DNA of 55,428 nt from 2-01-FULL-50-23 sp964509695 (GCA_964509695.1 CAZDXN010000003.1:1-55428), one strand, 5' to 3'. Shown: positions 1 through 8,930, counted from the stretch's first letter. The notes: generated by a model not told the origin, from the sequence alone. Translations and numbers: made by a program.

Positions 1-60
1 TATTGATCTACCAAGCCTTTTTTAGTCTTCATCAACCGATTTTGATACGCTACTCTACTA

Positions 61-138
61 TGGTGACCCGGGGCAGAGTTGAACTGCCGACCTTCTCGTT
101 AGGAGTGAGATGCTCTATCCAACTGAGCTACCGGGTCA
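61..138 (-). tRNA. trnR: tRNA-Arg (anticodon CCU)
   Basis: The minus strand folds as a cloverleaf: acceptor TGACCCG pairs with CGGGTCA, the D arm is GCTC/GAGC, and the anticodon loop CTCCTAA gives anticodon CCU (reads AGG). The T arm has the GTTCAAC loop. The 3' CCA is encoded (positions 61-63). The closing anticodon-stem pair is an A-C mismatch, a small deviation. Sixty bases upstream of its 3' end show nothing recognisable up to the window edge. Confidence 0.95.
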
Positions 139-159
139 ATAGCTGTATTTTACTCTGTC

Positions 160-304
160 ATTCAGAACGAAGTCGAGGAATCTTCATTTGTCATTCCCAC
201 GAAAGTGGGAATCTATTTGAATAGATTCCGGGTCGAGCCCGGAATGACAGACCTCACCCTTACATCCCTCCCCTTGATAAGGGGAGGGAAAAGAGGGAGA
301 GGTG
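160..304. repeat. Cluster of dispersed palindromic repeats
   Basis: Three repeat types lie end to end. A GTCATTC...GAGGAATC unit begins near 160. A double palindrome follows, with CATTCCC...GGGAATC and ATTCCGG...CCGGAATG arms (191-249). Last is the 53-bp family centred on CTCCCCTTGATAAGGGGAG (252-304). The same units recur near 1.9, 3.3, 8.9, 13.2, 22.6, 39.8, 46.3, 50.5 and 55.0 kb. The ATTCCC-N-GGGAAT core resembles the dRS3 repeat of Neisseria in form; common descent is not shown. Confidence 0.85.
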
Positions 305-344
305 CCACCCTCTCCGTTGATACTGAGAGGGGAAAACGGAATGT

Positions 345-1652
345 TTATTTGAGGTCGAGGGAGATGAGATTGAAGACGTCGGGTTTTTGGTTGAGATTGG
401 AGAGGATGAGTAGATGACTGCCGTCGGCAGAAGAGGCAGCGAAGTTGCCGTTGATTTTGGCGGAAATGATGGGGGTTAGGTTGTTGTCGTCGTACTCGAC
501 GATGGAGATGCCATCGCCATTGCTAACGACGAGGTGACGGCTGGTGGAGTACCAACTGAGATTTCCGGTGGAATGAGGGTCGGTTTGACCACGAAGAAGG
601 TTGATTTGTTTCAGTATCGATGTTTGGGGAAGGCTACCATTGATGACCAGAGGTTGAGAGATTTTGGGATCAAAGTTGGCTTCTTTGATGAGGTAGTTAC
701 GGTCTTCTTTGAGATCGTAAATATAGGTTTTACCGGCGATCAGTTTTCTGGTTTCGGTGGTTGGATTAGTGCCTTGAATCACCTTGCCGATGAGATTATC
801 GGGGAGAATTTGATCTTCTTTGGCGGTATAGAGGAGCTTTTCACGATCCGGAGAGAAGTAGACGTTGACGGCAGAGGCGGTGGCGATTTTTTCCATCAGT
901 TCAGGAAGGCGAGTCAGGCTATTTTTGTTGACACTGGTCAGCTGCTCCTGCCATTGGGTGAGGATCAGAGTCAGTCTAATCGTCGCGTCTGCCAGAGTTT
1001 TGGTCTGGTTCATGTTTCGGGAGCTGAGGAGATGGGAGAAGGTGACTTTCTTGTCGTCGTGGAGGACGGCGAGGATCTGAGTGCCGTCGGGAGACCAGAT
1101 CAGTTCGGCTTTGGTGTAGTCGTAAACACTCATATCGGTGATCTGGACGATTTGATTGCCAAGAATAGTGTTGTTTCCTAGGGAAAGGACGTAGACGCCG
1201 TTGTCCTGACTGAAAGGTGAATTGGTGAGGACGTAGACGAGACGGTTTCCGTCGGGACTGACGAGCGGCTTACTCACTTGGTAAAAAGTAAGCGGGGTGC
1301 TGCTGGCGATAGCCGGAAAAAGGCGGGCGTCGGTGGAGCTGACAAGTTCGGATTTGATAGGGAAGGTTTTGGTCCAAGGATGAAAACCGGTTTTGATGAT
1401 CTTGATGGCGTAGTCGTCAGGAGAAAGGTAAAGAGTGTCGTCAGTGACGGTGGTGAGCCGGTCATTGATGAAGACCTGAGCGCCTTTGGGATATGAGGTT
1501 GTAGAAAGAAGTCCGGTGCCTTTGAGGGTCATTTTGCTGATATTAGGCCGATAGCCTTTGGCGATTCTGATGGCCAAAACGGTCCCGCCCACGAGAAGAA
1601 GGAAGGCGAAGATGGTGATGAGGAGGCGGTCGCGCTTGATGGACTTGGTCAT
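345..1652 (-). CDS. Membrane-anchored PEGA-domain / beta-propeller-like protein
   Basis: 435 residues. A single N-terminal membrane segment (about residues 10-28) is followed by a PEGA-like domain (about 50-110: TSYPKGAQVFINDRL, then a YAIKIIKTGFHPW stretch), which in this family is a small extracytoplasmic beta domain. The remainder carries repeated SPDG/SPDR-type blades (VSPDGNRLVYVL, WSPDGTQIL, FSPDREKLLY), typical of WD40/TolB-like propellers. It probably faces outside the cell and binds protein or polysaccharide; no catalytic motif is visible. A TAAAAT -10 box lies 7 nt before the ATG, suggesting leaderless expression. No operon partner is seen. Confidence 0.8.
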   Translation of the reverse strand: MTKSIKRDRLLITIFAFLLLVGGTVLAIRIAKGYRPNISKMTLKGTGLLSTTSYPKGAQVFINDRLTTVTDDTLYLSPDDYAIKIIKTGFHPWTKTFPIKSELVSSTDARLFPAIASSTPLTFYQVSKPLVSPDGNRLVYVLTNSPFSQDNGVYVLSLGNNTILGNQIVQITDMSVYDYTKAELIWSPDGTQILAVLHDDKKVTFSHLLSSRNMNQTKTLADATIRLTLILTQWQEQLTSVNKNSLTRLPELMEKIATASAVNVYFSPDREKLLYTAKEDQILPDNLIGKVIQGTNPTTETRKLIAGKTYIYDLKEDRNYLIKEANFDPKISQPLVINGSLPQTSILKQINLLRGQTDPHSTGNLSWYSTSRHLVVSNGDGISIVEYDDNNLTPIISAKINGNFAASSADGSHLLILSNLNQKPDVFNLISLDLK

Positions 1653-1662
1653 AGGTATGATT

Positions 1663-2070
1663 TTACATCACTTTGTCATCGCGAGGAAATGAAATGACCG
1701 TGGCGATCCATATATAGCTCTCTCAAAACAAAATGTCGGTTTTATATGGTAATTCGCTATGTCATCCTGAACTTGTTTCAGGATCGATGCTGAAATGACC
1801 CTGAAATAAATTCAGGGTGACATTATTCAGCATGACATCTAGTTTTGAGGTTGCTATAGATTGTCATTCCGACCTCCGAGCCGGAATCTATCTGTATCAC
1901 CCCCGATCGAATACGATCTTCCCCCTCTTAAATTAAGAGGGGGTAAGGGGGTGATATGGATCCCGGATCCCCGAGGAAATACTCGGGACAGGCAAGTCCG
2001 GGATGACAGATGAATATACCTCACCCTTACGTCCCTCCCCTTGATAAGGGGAGGGAAAGAGGGAGAGGTG
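1663..2070. repeat. Composite repeat cluster upstream of mreB
   Basis: Gene-free stretch made almost entirely of dispersed repeats: a GTCATCGCGAGG unit (1675), GTCATCCTGAACTTGTTTCA (1759), GTCATTCCGACC...GGAATC (1863), an AT-centred palindrome CCCCCTCTTAAATTAAGAGGGGG (about 1921), a CCCGGATCCCCGAGG unit, and the CTCCCCTTGATAAGGGGAG family (2019-2070). Positions 1863-2008 match 54989-55130 almost base for base, in the same orientation, and that copy lies just downstream of the second mreB. Most units begin with GTCAT and end with ATGAC. Confidence 0.85.
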
Positions 2071-2096
2071 TGAGGGGGGCGTGTTAAAATGCAGCC

Positions 2097-3113
2097 ATGC
2101 GATTGAGATTGTCAAAAAGAGTGGGAATTGATCTGGGGACGGCCAACTGTCTGGTCTATGTCGTGGGTGAGGGAATTGTGATGGAAGAGCCGACGGTGGT
2201 AGCGGTTTCGCTGACGGACTCGAAGGTTTTGGCGGTGGGCAAGGAAGCGGAGGCGATGCTGGGGAGAACTCCCGGAAATATCAAGGCGAGCAAACCGATG
2301 CGGGATGGTGTGATCGCCGATTATGTCGTGACCGAGGCAATGATGAGGTATTTCCTGCGGAAGGTGGGAGCGGGCAACCAAATCTTCAAACCGGAGGTAA
2401 TGGTGTGCGTGCCGGCCGGTGTGACCCAGGTAGAAAGGCGCGCGGTCCTCTCGGCCACCATGAGTGCCGGGGCGAGGACAGCGTATTTGATTGAAGAACC
2501 CTTGGCGGCGGCGATTGGCGCTGGAGTGCCGATTGCGGAGGCCAGTGGAAATATGATTTTGGATATGGGGGGAGGTGCCAGTGAGGCGGCGGTTATTTCG
2601 CTCGGAGGAGTGGTCGCTTTCAAGAGTGTTAGAGTAGCTGGTAACAAAATAGATGAATCTATATCACGCTATGTCAGAAAGAAACATAATTTGGTGATTG
2701 GGGAGATTACGGCAGAAAGAATCAAAGTAAAAATTGGCAGTGCCACAAAACCGGTGAAGGAGGAGACGCTCGAAGTCACTGGCCGCGATAGCGTGACGGG
2801 ATTGCCCAAGTCAGTTGTGGTGACGTCCACGGACGTCTTTGTGGCGATTAGTGAACCGCTTTCACGGATTATCAATATGGTGAAGTCAGTGTTGGAAGAA
2901 GTGCCTCCAGAACTATCCAGTGACATCATTGATAAGGGGATTGTGATGAGCGGGGGGACGGCGACTTTGCGAAATTTTGACAAGCTTTTGACTGCCGAAA
3001 CAGGAGTTCCGGCCTTTGTGGCGGAGGATCCACTGAGGTGTGTAGTAAAAGGTACTGGGATAGCATTGGAAAATCTGGAGTTATATCGGCGAAGTGTAAC
3101 GGCGAATAAGTAA
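2097..3113 (+). CDS. mreB: MreB-like actin homologue (paralogue 1)
   Basis: 338 residues, usual MreB length. MreB polymerises under the membrane and directs peptidoglycan synthesis and cell width. Visible actin-fold motifs: phosphate-1 loop GIDLGTANCLVYV near residue 8, connect motif MRDGVIADY, IEEPLAAAIGAG, phosphate-2 loop LDMGGGASEAAV, and adenosine motif MSGGTATLRNFD. The phosphate-2 loop has GGGA where most MreBs have GGGT, so ATP handling may differ from paralogue 2 (53876-54940). The TAAAAT -10 box ends 6 nt before the ATG, a leaderless signature. mreC, mreD and rodA are absent here; the gene stands alone among repeats. Confidence 0.92.
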   Translation: MRLRLSKRVGIDLGTANCLVYVVGEGIVMEEPTVVAVSLTDSKVLAVGKEAEAMLGRTPGNIKASKPMRDGVIADYVVTEAMMRYFLRKVGAGNQIFKPEVMVCVPAGVTQVERRAVLSATMSAGARTAYLIEEPLAAAIGAGVPIAEASGNMILDMGGGASEAAVISLGGVVAFKSVRVAGNKIDESISRYVRKKHNLVIGEITAERIKVKIGSATKPVKEETLEVTGRDSVTGLPKSVVVTSTDVFVAISEPLSRIINMVKSVLEEVPPELSSDIIDKGIVMSGGTATLRNFDKLLTAETGVPAFVAEDPLRCVVKGTGIALENLELYRRSVTANK

Positions 3114-4387
3114 GATTTCCTGTATATCAAGTTATTTTATGTCTATTATCAGTTGGTGAATTTGATTGCTATTTTGATAACTAGATTTGAATTTGAATAT
3201 TTACGAATGCGAAATATAGGGTTTATTGGCGATCCATATAGATTGCCACATCGCGTACTCTCCCACGGGGATACGCGGGATCTGCGACTTGCAATGACGA
3301 GGCACCGTCATCGCGAGTGTATTCGCGTGGCGATCCATATAGATTGCTTCTCCCGCTAAGCGGGATCGCAATGACAGACCTCACCCTTACATCCCTCCCC
3401 TTGATAAGGGGAGGGAAAAGAGGGAGAGGTGTGAGAGCGGTGATATGGGGAGGTACGGGGTTAAATTCAGTAGGAACCCCGTAGTCGATTCCCGCATACC
3501 ACTGGGGGTAGGGTAGGACGGTTTGCGGTAATTAAATTGTTGAGTAGGGGACGTAAGCCTAATTCGTGGCTACGTTGTTCGTGGAGCTTATCTTCGGAGA
3601 TTCTGGCTGTGCGTGGATACCCTTGCGGAGATGGACTTTGACGTCATTGCGCCCGTCCGTCCTCTGGCGGAAGGAGCATTCGACGTGGCAATCTATGCAA
3701 ATAATCCTGGATCGTCACGCTACCGCTCGCGATGACGAGTTGACTCTTCGGAATGACATATAGATTGCTTCTCCCGCTTAGCGGGATCGAATGACAAGGA
3801 GTGGTATTGGAGTTTTTTGTCATAATCAGAATATATCAGTTATTTGTATTGTATCGGTCTATTTACTTCTGACATTAGTTAAAAATTTATTTTCATAAAT
3901 ATATGTTTTGATAGAGTATATAGTTTCTGTCTAGTGATATTGATCATTGATTGCAGATTTTGTCTCGCGAAGCGAGATTTAGCTTTGATATTTGAGAACT
4001 TATTTTATTCGTAATTTACGATTTGATGCTGGAGAATTTAATTGTAGGAAGGAATATAGTATATTTATCATATTAGGTGACGGCCGTTCTATTAGAGGAT
4101 ATTGTTAAATATCTTATAGTGGTGATGATTTTTGCTTGTTGGTTGAGTAGAGTTGATTTTCGGACAGTTATTTCATGTAAGTGTCAGTAATCAGCGTGTG
4201 AAAACAGCCTAGGGAGTGAGTTTTCGGGATTGATCTATCGCTTAAAATAGGGAATTGGGTTGTTTAGCGGTTAGTGTACTCGAGTGATAGTTTTGAGGCT
4301 AAACGTTGATGGGGATAGGGATTCAAGATTTAGGATTCAGGATTCAGGAATTATGAGTTGCGTGTTCCTGATAAGATACTAGCATAT
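3114..4387. other. 1.27-kb intergenic region with repeats, no gene seen
   Basis: No credible coding sequence on either strand. 3225-3380 holds GCGATCCATATAGATTGC/GCAATGACG-type repeats, and 3379-3431 a copy of the CTCCCCTTGATAAGGGGAG family. 3454-3483 is a perfect 9-bp hairpin (TACGGGGTT / AACCCCGTA). 3640-3800 has further degenerate GCAATCTATG / GATGACGAG units. From 3800 to 4310 the sequence turns AT-rich and featureless apart from a small TCTCGC-GAA-GCGAGA hairpin near 3965. 4320-4350 is a heptamer array (GATTTAG GATTCAG GATTCAG) leading into the next gene. Confidence 0.7.
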
Positions 4388-5224
4388 ATGGTGAAGAAAA
4401 TGGTTTTGGGGACGCGGGTGGATTTGGTCAGTCAGTCAGAGGCGGTGAATATGGTCTCCGGTTGGATTGAAGTCGGAGGCAAGACCAGAGTAGTAGCAAC
4501 GGCATATAGTGAATTCTTTGTGGCTGCGCTAGGCGACAAAGCCTTTAGAATGGCCCTAGAAGGCTCGGATTTGGTCACCCCTGATGGGATAGGGCCGCTG
4601 GCGGCAATCAGATACCAATTGCTCAGTGCTCAGTGCTCATGGACCATTTGTCATTTGTTAACTGGTTTTAGAGTTGGGGTGGATATTTTGAGAGGGCGGG
4701 TGGGTCAGCCGGTATCCGGATATTGGCTGTTTGAGACTTTGGTAGCGAAAGCGGCCAAGGAGGGCTGGTCGGTGTTCTTGCTGGGAGGATTTGGAGAGAC
4801 GGCGGAGAAGCTTGCACAAAAACTCGAAACTGAAAAAACTCGAAAACTCAAAGTAGAATATGAGGGGGGGGCGCGGAATGAGGCGGAGATGACTGGTGAG
4901 GCAAATGAGGTGGTGATTGAGAAGATAAACAAATTCAAGCCGGATCTGTTGTTTGTGGCCTACGGTCCGGTGAAGCAGGAGAAGTGGTTGGCGGAAAATA
5001 AAGGGAAGTTGAGGGTGAAGGTAGCGATGGGAGTAGGTGGGACGTTTGACGAGGCGCTGGGGTTGGTTCGGGAAGCCCCTGTTGCATTCTCCAAATATGG
5101 TCTAAAATGGTTTTGGCGGCTCCTCCAACAGCCGCAGCGATTGCCCCGTATATTCAAAGCTACCTTTGTGTTTGCTTGGTTGGTCTTTGTCGATTCGCTA
5201 AAAAATAAGAATTTACGAAACTAA
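4388..5224 (+). CDS. WecG/TagA/CpsF-family glycosyltransferase
   Basis: 278 residues; family members are about 240. They transfer N-acetylmannosamine or a related sugar to a lipid-linked precursor of teichoic acid or surface polysaccharide on the inner face of the membrane. Family motifs: TAYSEFFVAALGDKAFRMAL, SDLVTPDGIG, FLLGGFGETAEKLA, FVAYGPVKQEKWL and VAMGVGGTFDEALG. The ATG at 4388 is preferred over an upstream TTG at 4358 because that extension is encoded by heptamer repeat. About 20 residues near 75-95 look like an in-frame heptamer insertion (4612-4660, GCTCAGT units), and the last residues are also repeat-encoded. Confidence 0.85.
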   Translation: MVKKMVLGTRVDLVSQSEAVNMVSGWIEVGGKTRVVATAYSEFFVAALGDKAFRMALEGSDLVTPDGIGPLAAIRYQLLSAQCSWTICHLLTGFRVGVDILRGRVGQPVSGYWLFETLVAKAAKEGWSVFLLGGFGETAEKLAQKLETEKTRKLKVEYEGGARNEAEMTGEANEVVIEKINKFKPDLLFVAYGPVKQEKWLAENKGKLRVKVAMGVGGTFDEALGLVREAPVAFSKYGLKWFWRLLQQPQRLPRIFKATFVFAWLVFVDSLKNKNLRN

Positions 5225-5244
5225 GAAGTTAGGAATCTACGAAT

Positions 5245-5484
5245 TTATTTGGAGATGGGGTTTATTCCGAGCATCCACAGGACGCTTTCTTTTTTGTAGC
5301 GACGGTCGCCGCGGGAGTTGATGCGGATGGCGGGGAGCTTGCCACGCTTGCCCCAGCGCTTGATGGTGAGGGTGGAAACGCGCAGAAGAGTGGCGACTTC
5401 GGAGACGGTCAGCAGGTCGGGGAGGTTGGCGAGATTGACTTCTTGCTTGCCAGCAGGCGGGTCTTTTTTTTCGTTATTGTCCAT
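5245..5484 (-). CDS. Excisionase / MerR-type helix-turn-helix protein
   Basis: 79 residues. Residues 22-70 form the short winged-helix DNA-binding domain of excisionase-like proteins (LLTVSEVATLLRVSTLTIKR, then a wing around RINSRGDRRYKKESV). It binds DNA and probably acts as a local regulator; no recombinase lies nearby. A perfect 9-bp inverted repeat (TATCTGATA-7 nt-TATCAGATA, 5484-5508) covers its start region and is a likely autoregulatory operator. It is divergent from the 700-residue gene that follows. Confidence 0.8.
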   Translation of the reverse strand: MDNNEKKDPPAGKQEVNLANLPDLLTVSEVATLLRVSTLTIKRWGKRGKLPAIRINSRGDRRYKKESVLWMLGINPISK

Positions 5485-5508
5485 ATCTGATATACAAGTT
5501 ATCAGATA
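5484..5508. promoter_or_regulatory. 9-bp inverted repeat, candidate operator
   Basis: TATCTGATA and TATCAGATA are exact inverted copies separated by 7 nt, overlapping the start codon region of the helix-turn-helix gene (5245-5484) and lying in its divergent intergenic region. Spacing and symmetry fit a dimeric winged-helix binding site. Binding is inferred. Confidence 0.6.
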
Positions 5509-5539
5509 GGTTATAGAGAGTCAATGGGGTAGATTGAAG

Positions 5540-7642
5540 ATGGGAGACATGTGGTTAAATGAGAGTATGTCAGTGGGTGATGAAAGAGATCCGGAAGTTA
5601 TACAGGTTGGTTCTGGTTTGGTGCGAGTTGAAGCGGGTTTGGTGTTTGATAAAGAAGCTGAATTAAGGAAGACGGTTCTGGCTGAATTGTTGCGCTTAAA
5701 AGTAGTCTCAATTGATGAAAGTCGATTACCTGGCGGCATTATCGTTGATAATCTTAATTTCTTTCGGGGTAAATCGATGGCGAAAGACTCGGATTCGGGT
5801 GAAGATTTGACTGTGTTTGAAGTAATGGAACGGGTCCCTGCGCCAATGAAAAACGGATTGGGAGGTCAAGACTCACAGAAAAATTACTATCACGTCTTTC
5901 GGGACCAGATGGTGGCGACGGAGGAGGATCTAAAGAATGGAGTTGGTGCGAGAGAGATGTTTTTTACCTTGAACGACGCTGCGGATTTGAAAAACCCTGG
6001 TCGATTGAGAGACTATAAGGGGAGGTTTTACTTACTTCTGTCAGAGTTGGGAGGAGAATTTGACGTGAGAAATAATTTTCAGCCGACCAAGAATGAGGGT
6101 TTCGATTCTGGAGTGGATTCTTTTGCGGCCAACGTTTTGGCGATGATATATATTTTGGGTGAAGGAGAACGTGATGAAGACGGGGCGCTTTGGGTAAATA
6201 AGACAAGTGGTGATAGTGCGGAAACACAGAAATTGTCCGGCAGCTGGTTGGCAAGAATGGGTTTTAAATCGTATAGTGGTTTGAAGTGGAGGGATCAACC
6301 GAGAGAGTTGATTGCCAGATACGGCAAAAGTATACCTAATGGAATGTTGAGTGCCGAGGATTTTTCCGACAGAACAAGAGAAAAAATGATCGTAGGCACT
6401 AACGGTCAATTGGTGGTTGAGAATACTAGGATATTTTTTGGACGCAATCGCCTGGGTTACCAAGCGGTCAAAATTTCTAGTGACGGAACGTATGTATTAT
6501 TGAGTCCTGCTGATGCAAAAGGCCAGAGGGCGGTTGACGGGGTGTTCAGAGCCGGTCGGGTGGGGGGAATAATAACGCGACCCAATGTGGTCGAGGGGAA
6601 AGTAATCGGTATGAGGGGGGGGAGTTATCAGGAACGAAAATTACAACCTAGGATAGTAATTCGGCGATATGACGGAGAAGGGAAGGTCCATGCTTGGAGG
6701 GTTGACAGTAAGGTTGCCGCTAGCGGACTACTGAAGCTAAGAGAACGTTTGAAGAAAATCGATCCTACGGTATTACCAAAATTGGATTCGTTACCGTATG
6801 AGAGGCAGCTTTTTTTACTTCACGGTTACATGCAGTTGAATGAGGTTGACAGAGGGAAGTTTGAGGGTGGTTTGGTCAGATGGTCCTCTACCCAGATTGA
6901 GGCAAAATCATATTTGGCTCAGTATAGCGGTTTGGCGACAGTGACCGAGGCGGGTCAAGTTGACGCCAGTTATTGTAAAACAGTCGGACTCTTGCGTAAC
7001 TTTCGACATGTGGTTGAGGGCGAGATAGGTGATGACAGCGAGCCACAAAATCGGTCGCTAATTGAGTTTATAGCTAGGATTACCGAGAGTGTGGCATTTC
7101 GGACGGGGACACTCTTAAGTAAGGTAACCGTTGAGAATGAAGAGGTGGTTCGGGCTGAAATGGATAAATTAAATGGTTTGCTATTGGCGATGGAGTCTTC
7201 GGTGGTGGATTTTGACAAAAAGAATGGATTGAGAAAGACAGCCATATTACGGGACGATAAGGGAGTTGTCTCTAGTATCACGGTTCATCAAAAATTTGGA
7301 TCTCAAGCTGGTGCGGATGAATTGTTTATTACATTTCGACCGGAAAGAAATGATGGCTTAGTAACCAAAGGGGGTGGGCATCCCAGAATTGGTATGACGT
7401 TTAGAAATACTACGGGGAGTTTTAATTTGCGAGTTGACCTAGACAAAAATGGTCTTTCGGTGGATGTTGGTAGTCATAGCGGTGAATTTGCCGGACAAAT
7501 GGCTAAGGCTGGCTTGACACACTATACATATGGAATTATTGACCCGGGTTATCAGAGCCTATTTGGTGCCTACGTTAAGAGGCTGGCTCAGATTTGGGGA
7601 GTTTCTGAATCCACGTGGACACGATCTCGCGGTGTTCAGTAG
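5540..7642 (+). CDS. Large hypothetical protein (about 700 residues)
   Basis: I do not recognise a family. No signal peptide or membrane segment is evident, so it is probably cytoplasmic. Composition is balanced, with alternating helical and beta-rich stretches; residues near the C-terminus (KGGGHPRIGMTFRNTTGSF, then VDLDKNGLSVDVGSHSGEFA) look like a beta domain. The start is uncertain: TTG 5534, ATG 5540, ATG 5549 and ATG 5564 are all in frame, and a TAGATT box lies just upstream. Its 3' end overlaps the convergent TrmB-type gene by 68 bp. Confidence 0.7.
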   Translation: MGDMWLNESMSVGDERDPEVIQVGSGLVRVEAGLVFDKEAELRKTVLAELLRLKVVSIDESRLPGGIIVDNLNFFRGKSMAKDSDSGEDLTVFEVMERVPAPMKNGLGGQDSQKNYYHVFRDQMVATEEDLKNGVGAREMFFTLNDAADLKNPGRLRDYKGRFYLLLSELGGEFDVRNNFQPTKNEGFDSGVDSFAANVLAMIYILGEGERDEDGALWVNKTSGDSAETQKLSGSWLARMGFKSYSGLKWRDQPRELIARYGKSIPNGMLSAEDFSDRTREKMIVGTNGQLVVENTRIFFGRNRLGYQAVKISSDGTYVLLSPADAKGQRAVDGVFRAGRVGGIITRPNVVEGKVIGMRGGSYQERKLQPRIVIRRYDGEGKVHAWRVDSKVAASGLLKLRERLKKIDPTVLPKLDSLPYERQLFLLHGYMQLNEVDRGKFEGGLVRWSSTQIEAKSYLAQYSGLATVTEAGQVDASYCKTVGLLRNFRHVVEGEIGDDSEPQNRSLIEFIARITESVAFRTGTLLSKVTVENEEVVRAEMDKLNGLLLAMESSVVDFDKKNGLRKTAILRDDKGVVSSITVHQKFGSQAGADELFITFRPERNDGLVTKGGGHPRIGMTFRNTTGSFNLRVDLDKNGLSVDVGSHSGEFAGQMAKAGLTHYTYGIIDPGYQSLFGAYVKRLAQIWGVSESTWTRSRGVQ

Positions 7643-8414
7643 CCGTATTTTCCCAGAGAATCTCGAACAGATCGGAAAAGGTGGCACTGATCGGAACACT
7701 GTCGATAATAGTTGAGATAATTTTGCCTTTGAGGGAGGTAATGGCTACTTTTGAGCCATAGACGATAATTTGTGAGGGAAGGAGGTACTTGGGGTTTTGG
7801 GTGATATGTCTTTCGACGAGCCTATCTTGGTCGTGAAATAGGTAGTTATTTTTGGTGTCGTCTTCTAGGGGAGTAATGGTGCGGGTATGGATATCCAACT
7901 TTATTTGAGCTCTTATTTGTTCATTGATGATTGAGTTTAATTCTTGGTTTTTGTCGTCTAAGACTGAACGGAAAAGGAGAAGATTTTTGGCTAATTTGTT
8001 TATGTCCTTGTACGTTTGTTTTATCCCCTCCAGCCCTTCAAATGAGCTAATTATCGGTCTGATTTCGGTCAGACGGTATGCGCTCTGGAGGTCGGGGAGG
8101 ATGTTTTCGAGATTGGTTTTGGCGGCTTTGGCCTGAAGCTGGATTTGCTCGGAGAGGTCGAGGAGGATGTCTGGTGAATTGGGGGTGAAAGTCGAGGCTT
8201 TGCCCGCCTTTGGCGAGGCATCGCCGGCGAGGCTGGATTTGACCAGCCCGAGTTTGGCAAGCTCCTGACTGACGGTGTAGACGTAGGTTCTTTTGACATT
8301 GGTGGACTTGGCTAGCTGGCTGGCAGATTGGGGTCCGTGGCGGAGGAGGGAGAGATAGATACTTGTCTGGTCGGCGCTCAAATTGAGGCTTTGAAGAAGT
8401 TCTTCCGGTTTCAT
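7575..8414 (-). CDS. TrmB-family transcriptional regulator
   Basis: 279 residues. The N-terminal winged helix (residues 1-65: MKPEELLQSLNLSADQTSIY, then GPQSASQLAKSTNVKRTYVY) matches the TrmB/sugar-specific regulator family; a coiled segment (about 80-120) and a C-terminal effector-like domain follow. Family members sense sugars or other small molecules and repress or activate transcription. A TATAGT -10 box lies 8 nt upstream of the ATG. The 68-bp convergent overlap with the neighbouring gene could couple their expression through antisense transcription. Residues 65-80 contain a Gly/Ala-rich DASPKAGKAS stretch that may be inserted. Confidence 0.85.
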   Translation of the reverse strand: MKPEELLQSLNLSADQTSIYLSLLRHGPQSASQLAKSTNVKRTYVYTVSQELAKLGLVKSSLAGDASPKAGKASTFTPNSPDILLDLSEQIQLQAKAAKTNLENILPDLQSAYRLTEIRPIISSFEGLEGIKQTYKDINKLAKNLLLFRSVLDDKNQELNSIINEQIRAQIKLDIHTRTITPLEDDTKNNYLFHDQDRLVERHITQNPKYLLPSQIIVYGSKVAITSLKGKIISTIIDSVPISATFSDLFEILWENTATEHREIVSTWIQKLPKSEPAS

Positions 8415-8486
8415 CTACTTCTACTATATGTAAATACTTTCTGACAGTCAAGAGGTGGTTGAGGCTATATTTACTGTCAGGGGGAC

Positions 8487-8515
8487 TTGACAAAGCCCAT
8501 AACATATGTTATATT
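8487..8515 (+). promoter_or_regulatory. Consensus sigma-70 promoter for the 8.5-kb RNA
   Basis: TTGACA (8487-8492), a 17-nt spacer, then TATATT (8510-8515): near-perfect consensus. No coding sequence starts downstream within 600 nt, so the transcript should be an RNA gene or an unusually long leader. Predicted start about 8522. Confidence 0.7.
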
Positions 8516-8521
8516 ACCGAT

Positions 8522-8900
8522 TAATTGATGATTTCTGAATCGTCAAAGTACATTTACATTCGAGTCGGACAACTGATCTTTAGCAATAAGGATCAAAAGG
8601 GGAAAGTTCTTAGCCTTGGTAGGTTGAGAGCAAATACCGCGAAAGTTGCTAATTGACCCACGGGTCGAGGTGCGACGATCGAGACTAATTCAACCGGAAG
8701 CCAATCTGCTTCTGACTCGGGGGAACCCGATCATCAGGAAAGAGAAGCCGAAGGTTACCACAGACACAACAATCCCGCCTCATCTTTTCCTGTCCCTATC
8801 CTACCTGTCCATTTCGCGCAAGCGATTTTAGGTGAGAAGAGATTATGGCGAAGATGGTGGGATAAAGAGCATGAGAAATCGTACTTTTTATCCCACGGTA
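8522..8900 (+). ncRNA. Candidate ~380-nt structured RNA (possibly RNase P RNA)
   Basis: The stretch follows a consensus promoter and ends in a 10-bp hairpin (GTGGGATAAA 8857-8866 with TTTATCCCAC 8887-8896). It contains no convincing ORF but many local helices: GACCC-AC-GGGTC, TCGGG-GGAA-CCCGA, TCGC-GCAA-GCGA, and a long-range GGTTGA/TCAACC pair. 8529-8535 (GATTTCT) can pair with AGAAATC at the 3' end. The length and the segments GGGGAAAGT (8599) and GAGAGCAAATACCGC (8626) recall RNase P RNA conserved regions, but the 3' universal core is not clearly present, so that identity is tentative. Confidence 0.5.
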
Positions 8901-8930
8901 TATCCGGCGCGAATGTTTCTCGTTATCCTT

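Noticed and set aside
3..417. Open frames 73 and 70 residues long at the left end
   Set aside because: They read through tRNA-Arg and dispersed repeats; composition is repeat-like and there is no start signal.
534..1181. 215-residue plus-strand frame
   Set aside because: Complementary to the PEGA/propeller gene, which has recognisable domains and a promoter; this is its shadow.
5245..5484. Prophage or integrative element suggested by the excisionase-like protein
   Set aside because: No integrase, capsid, terminase or att-like repeat surrounds it; such small HTH proteins are common as stand-alone regulators.
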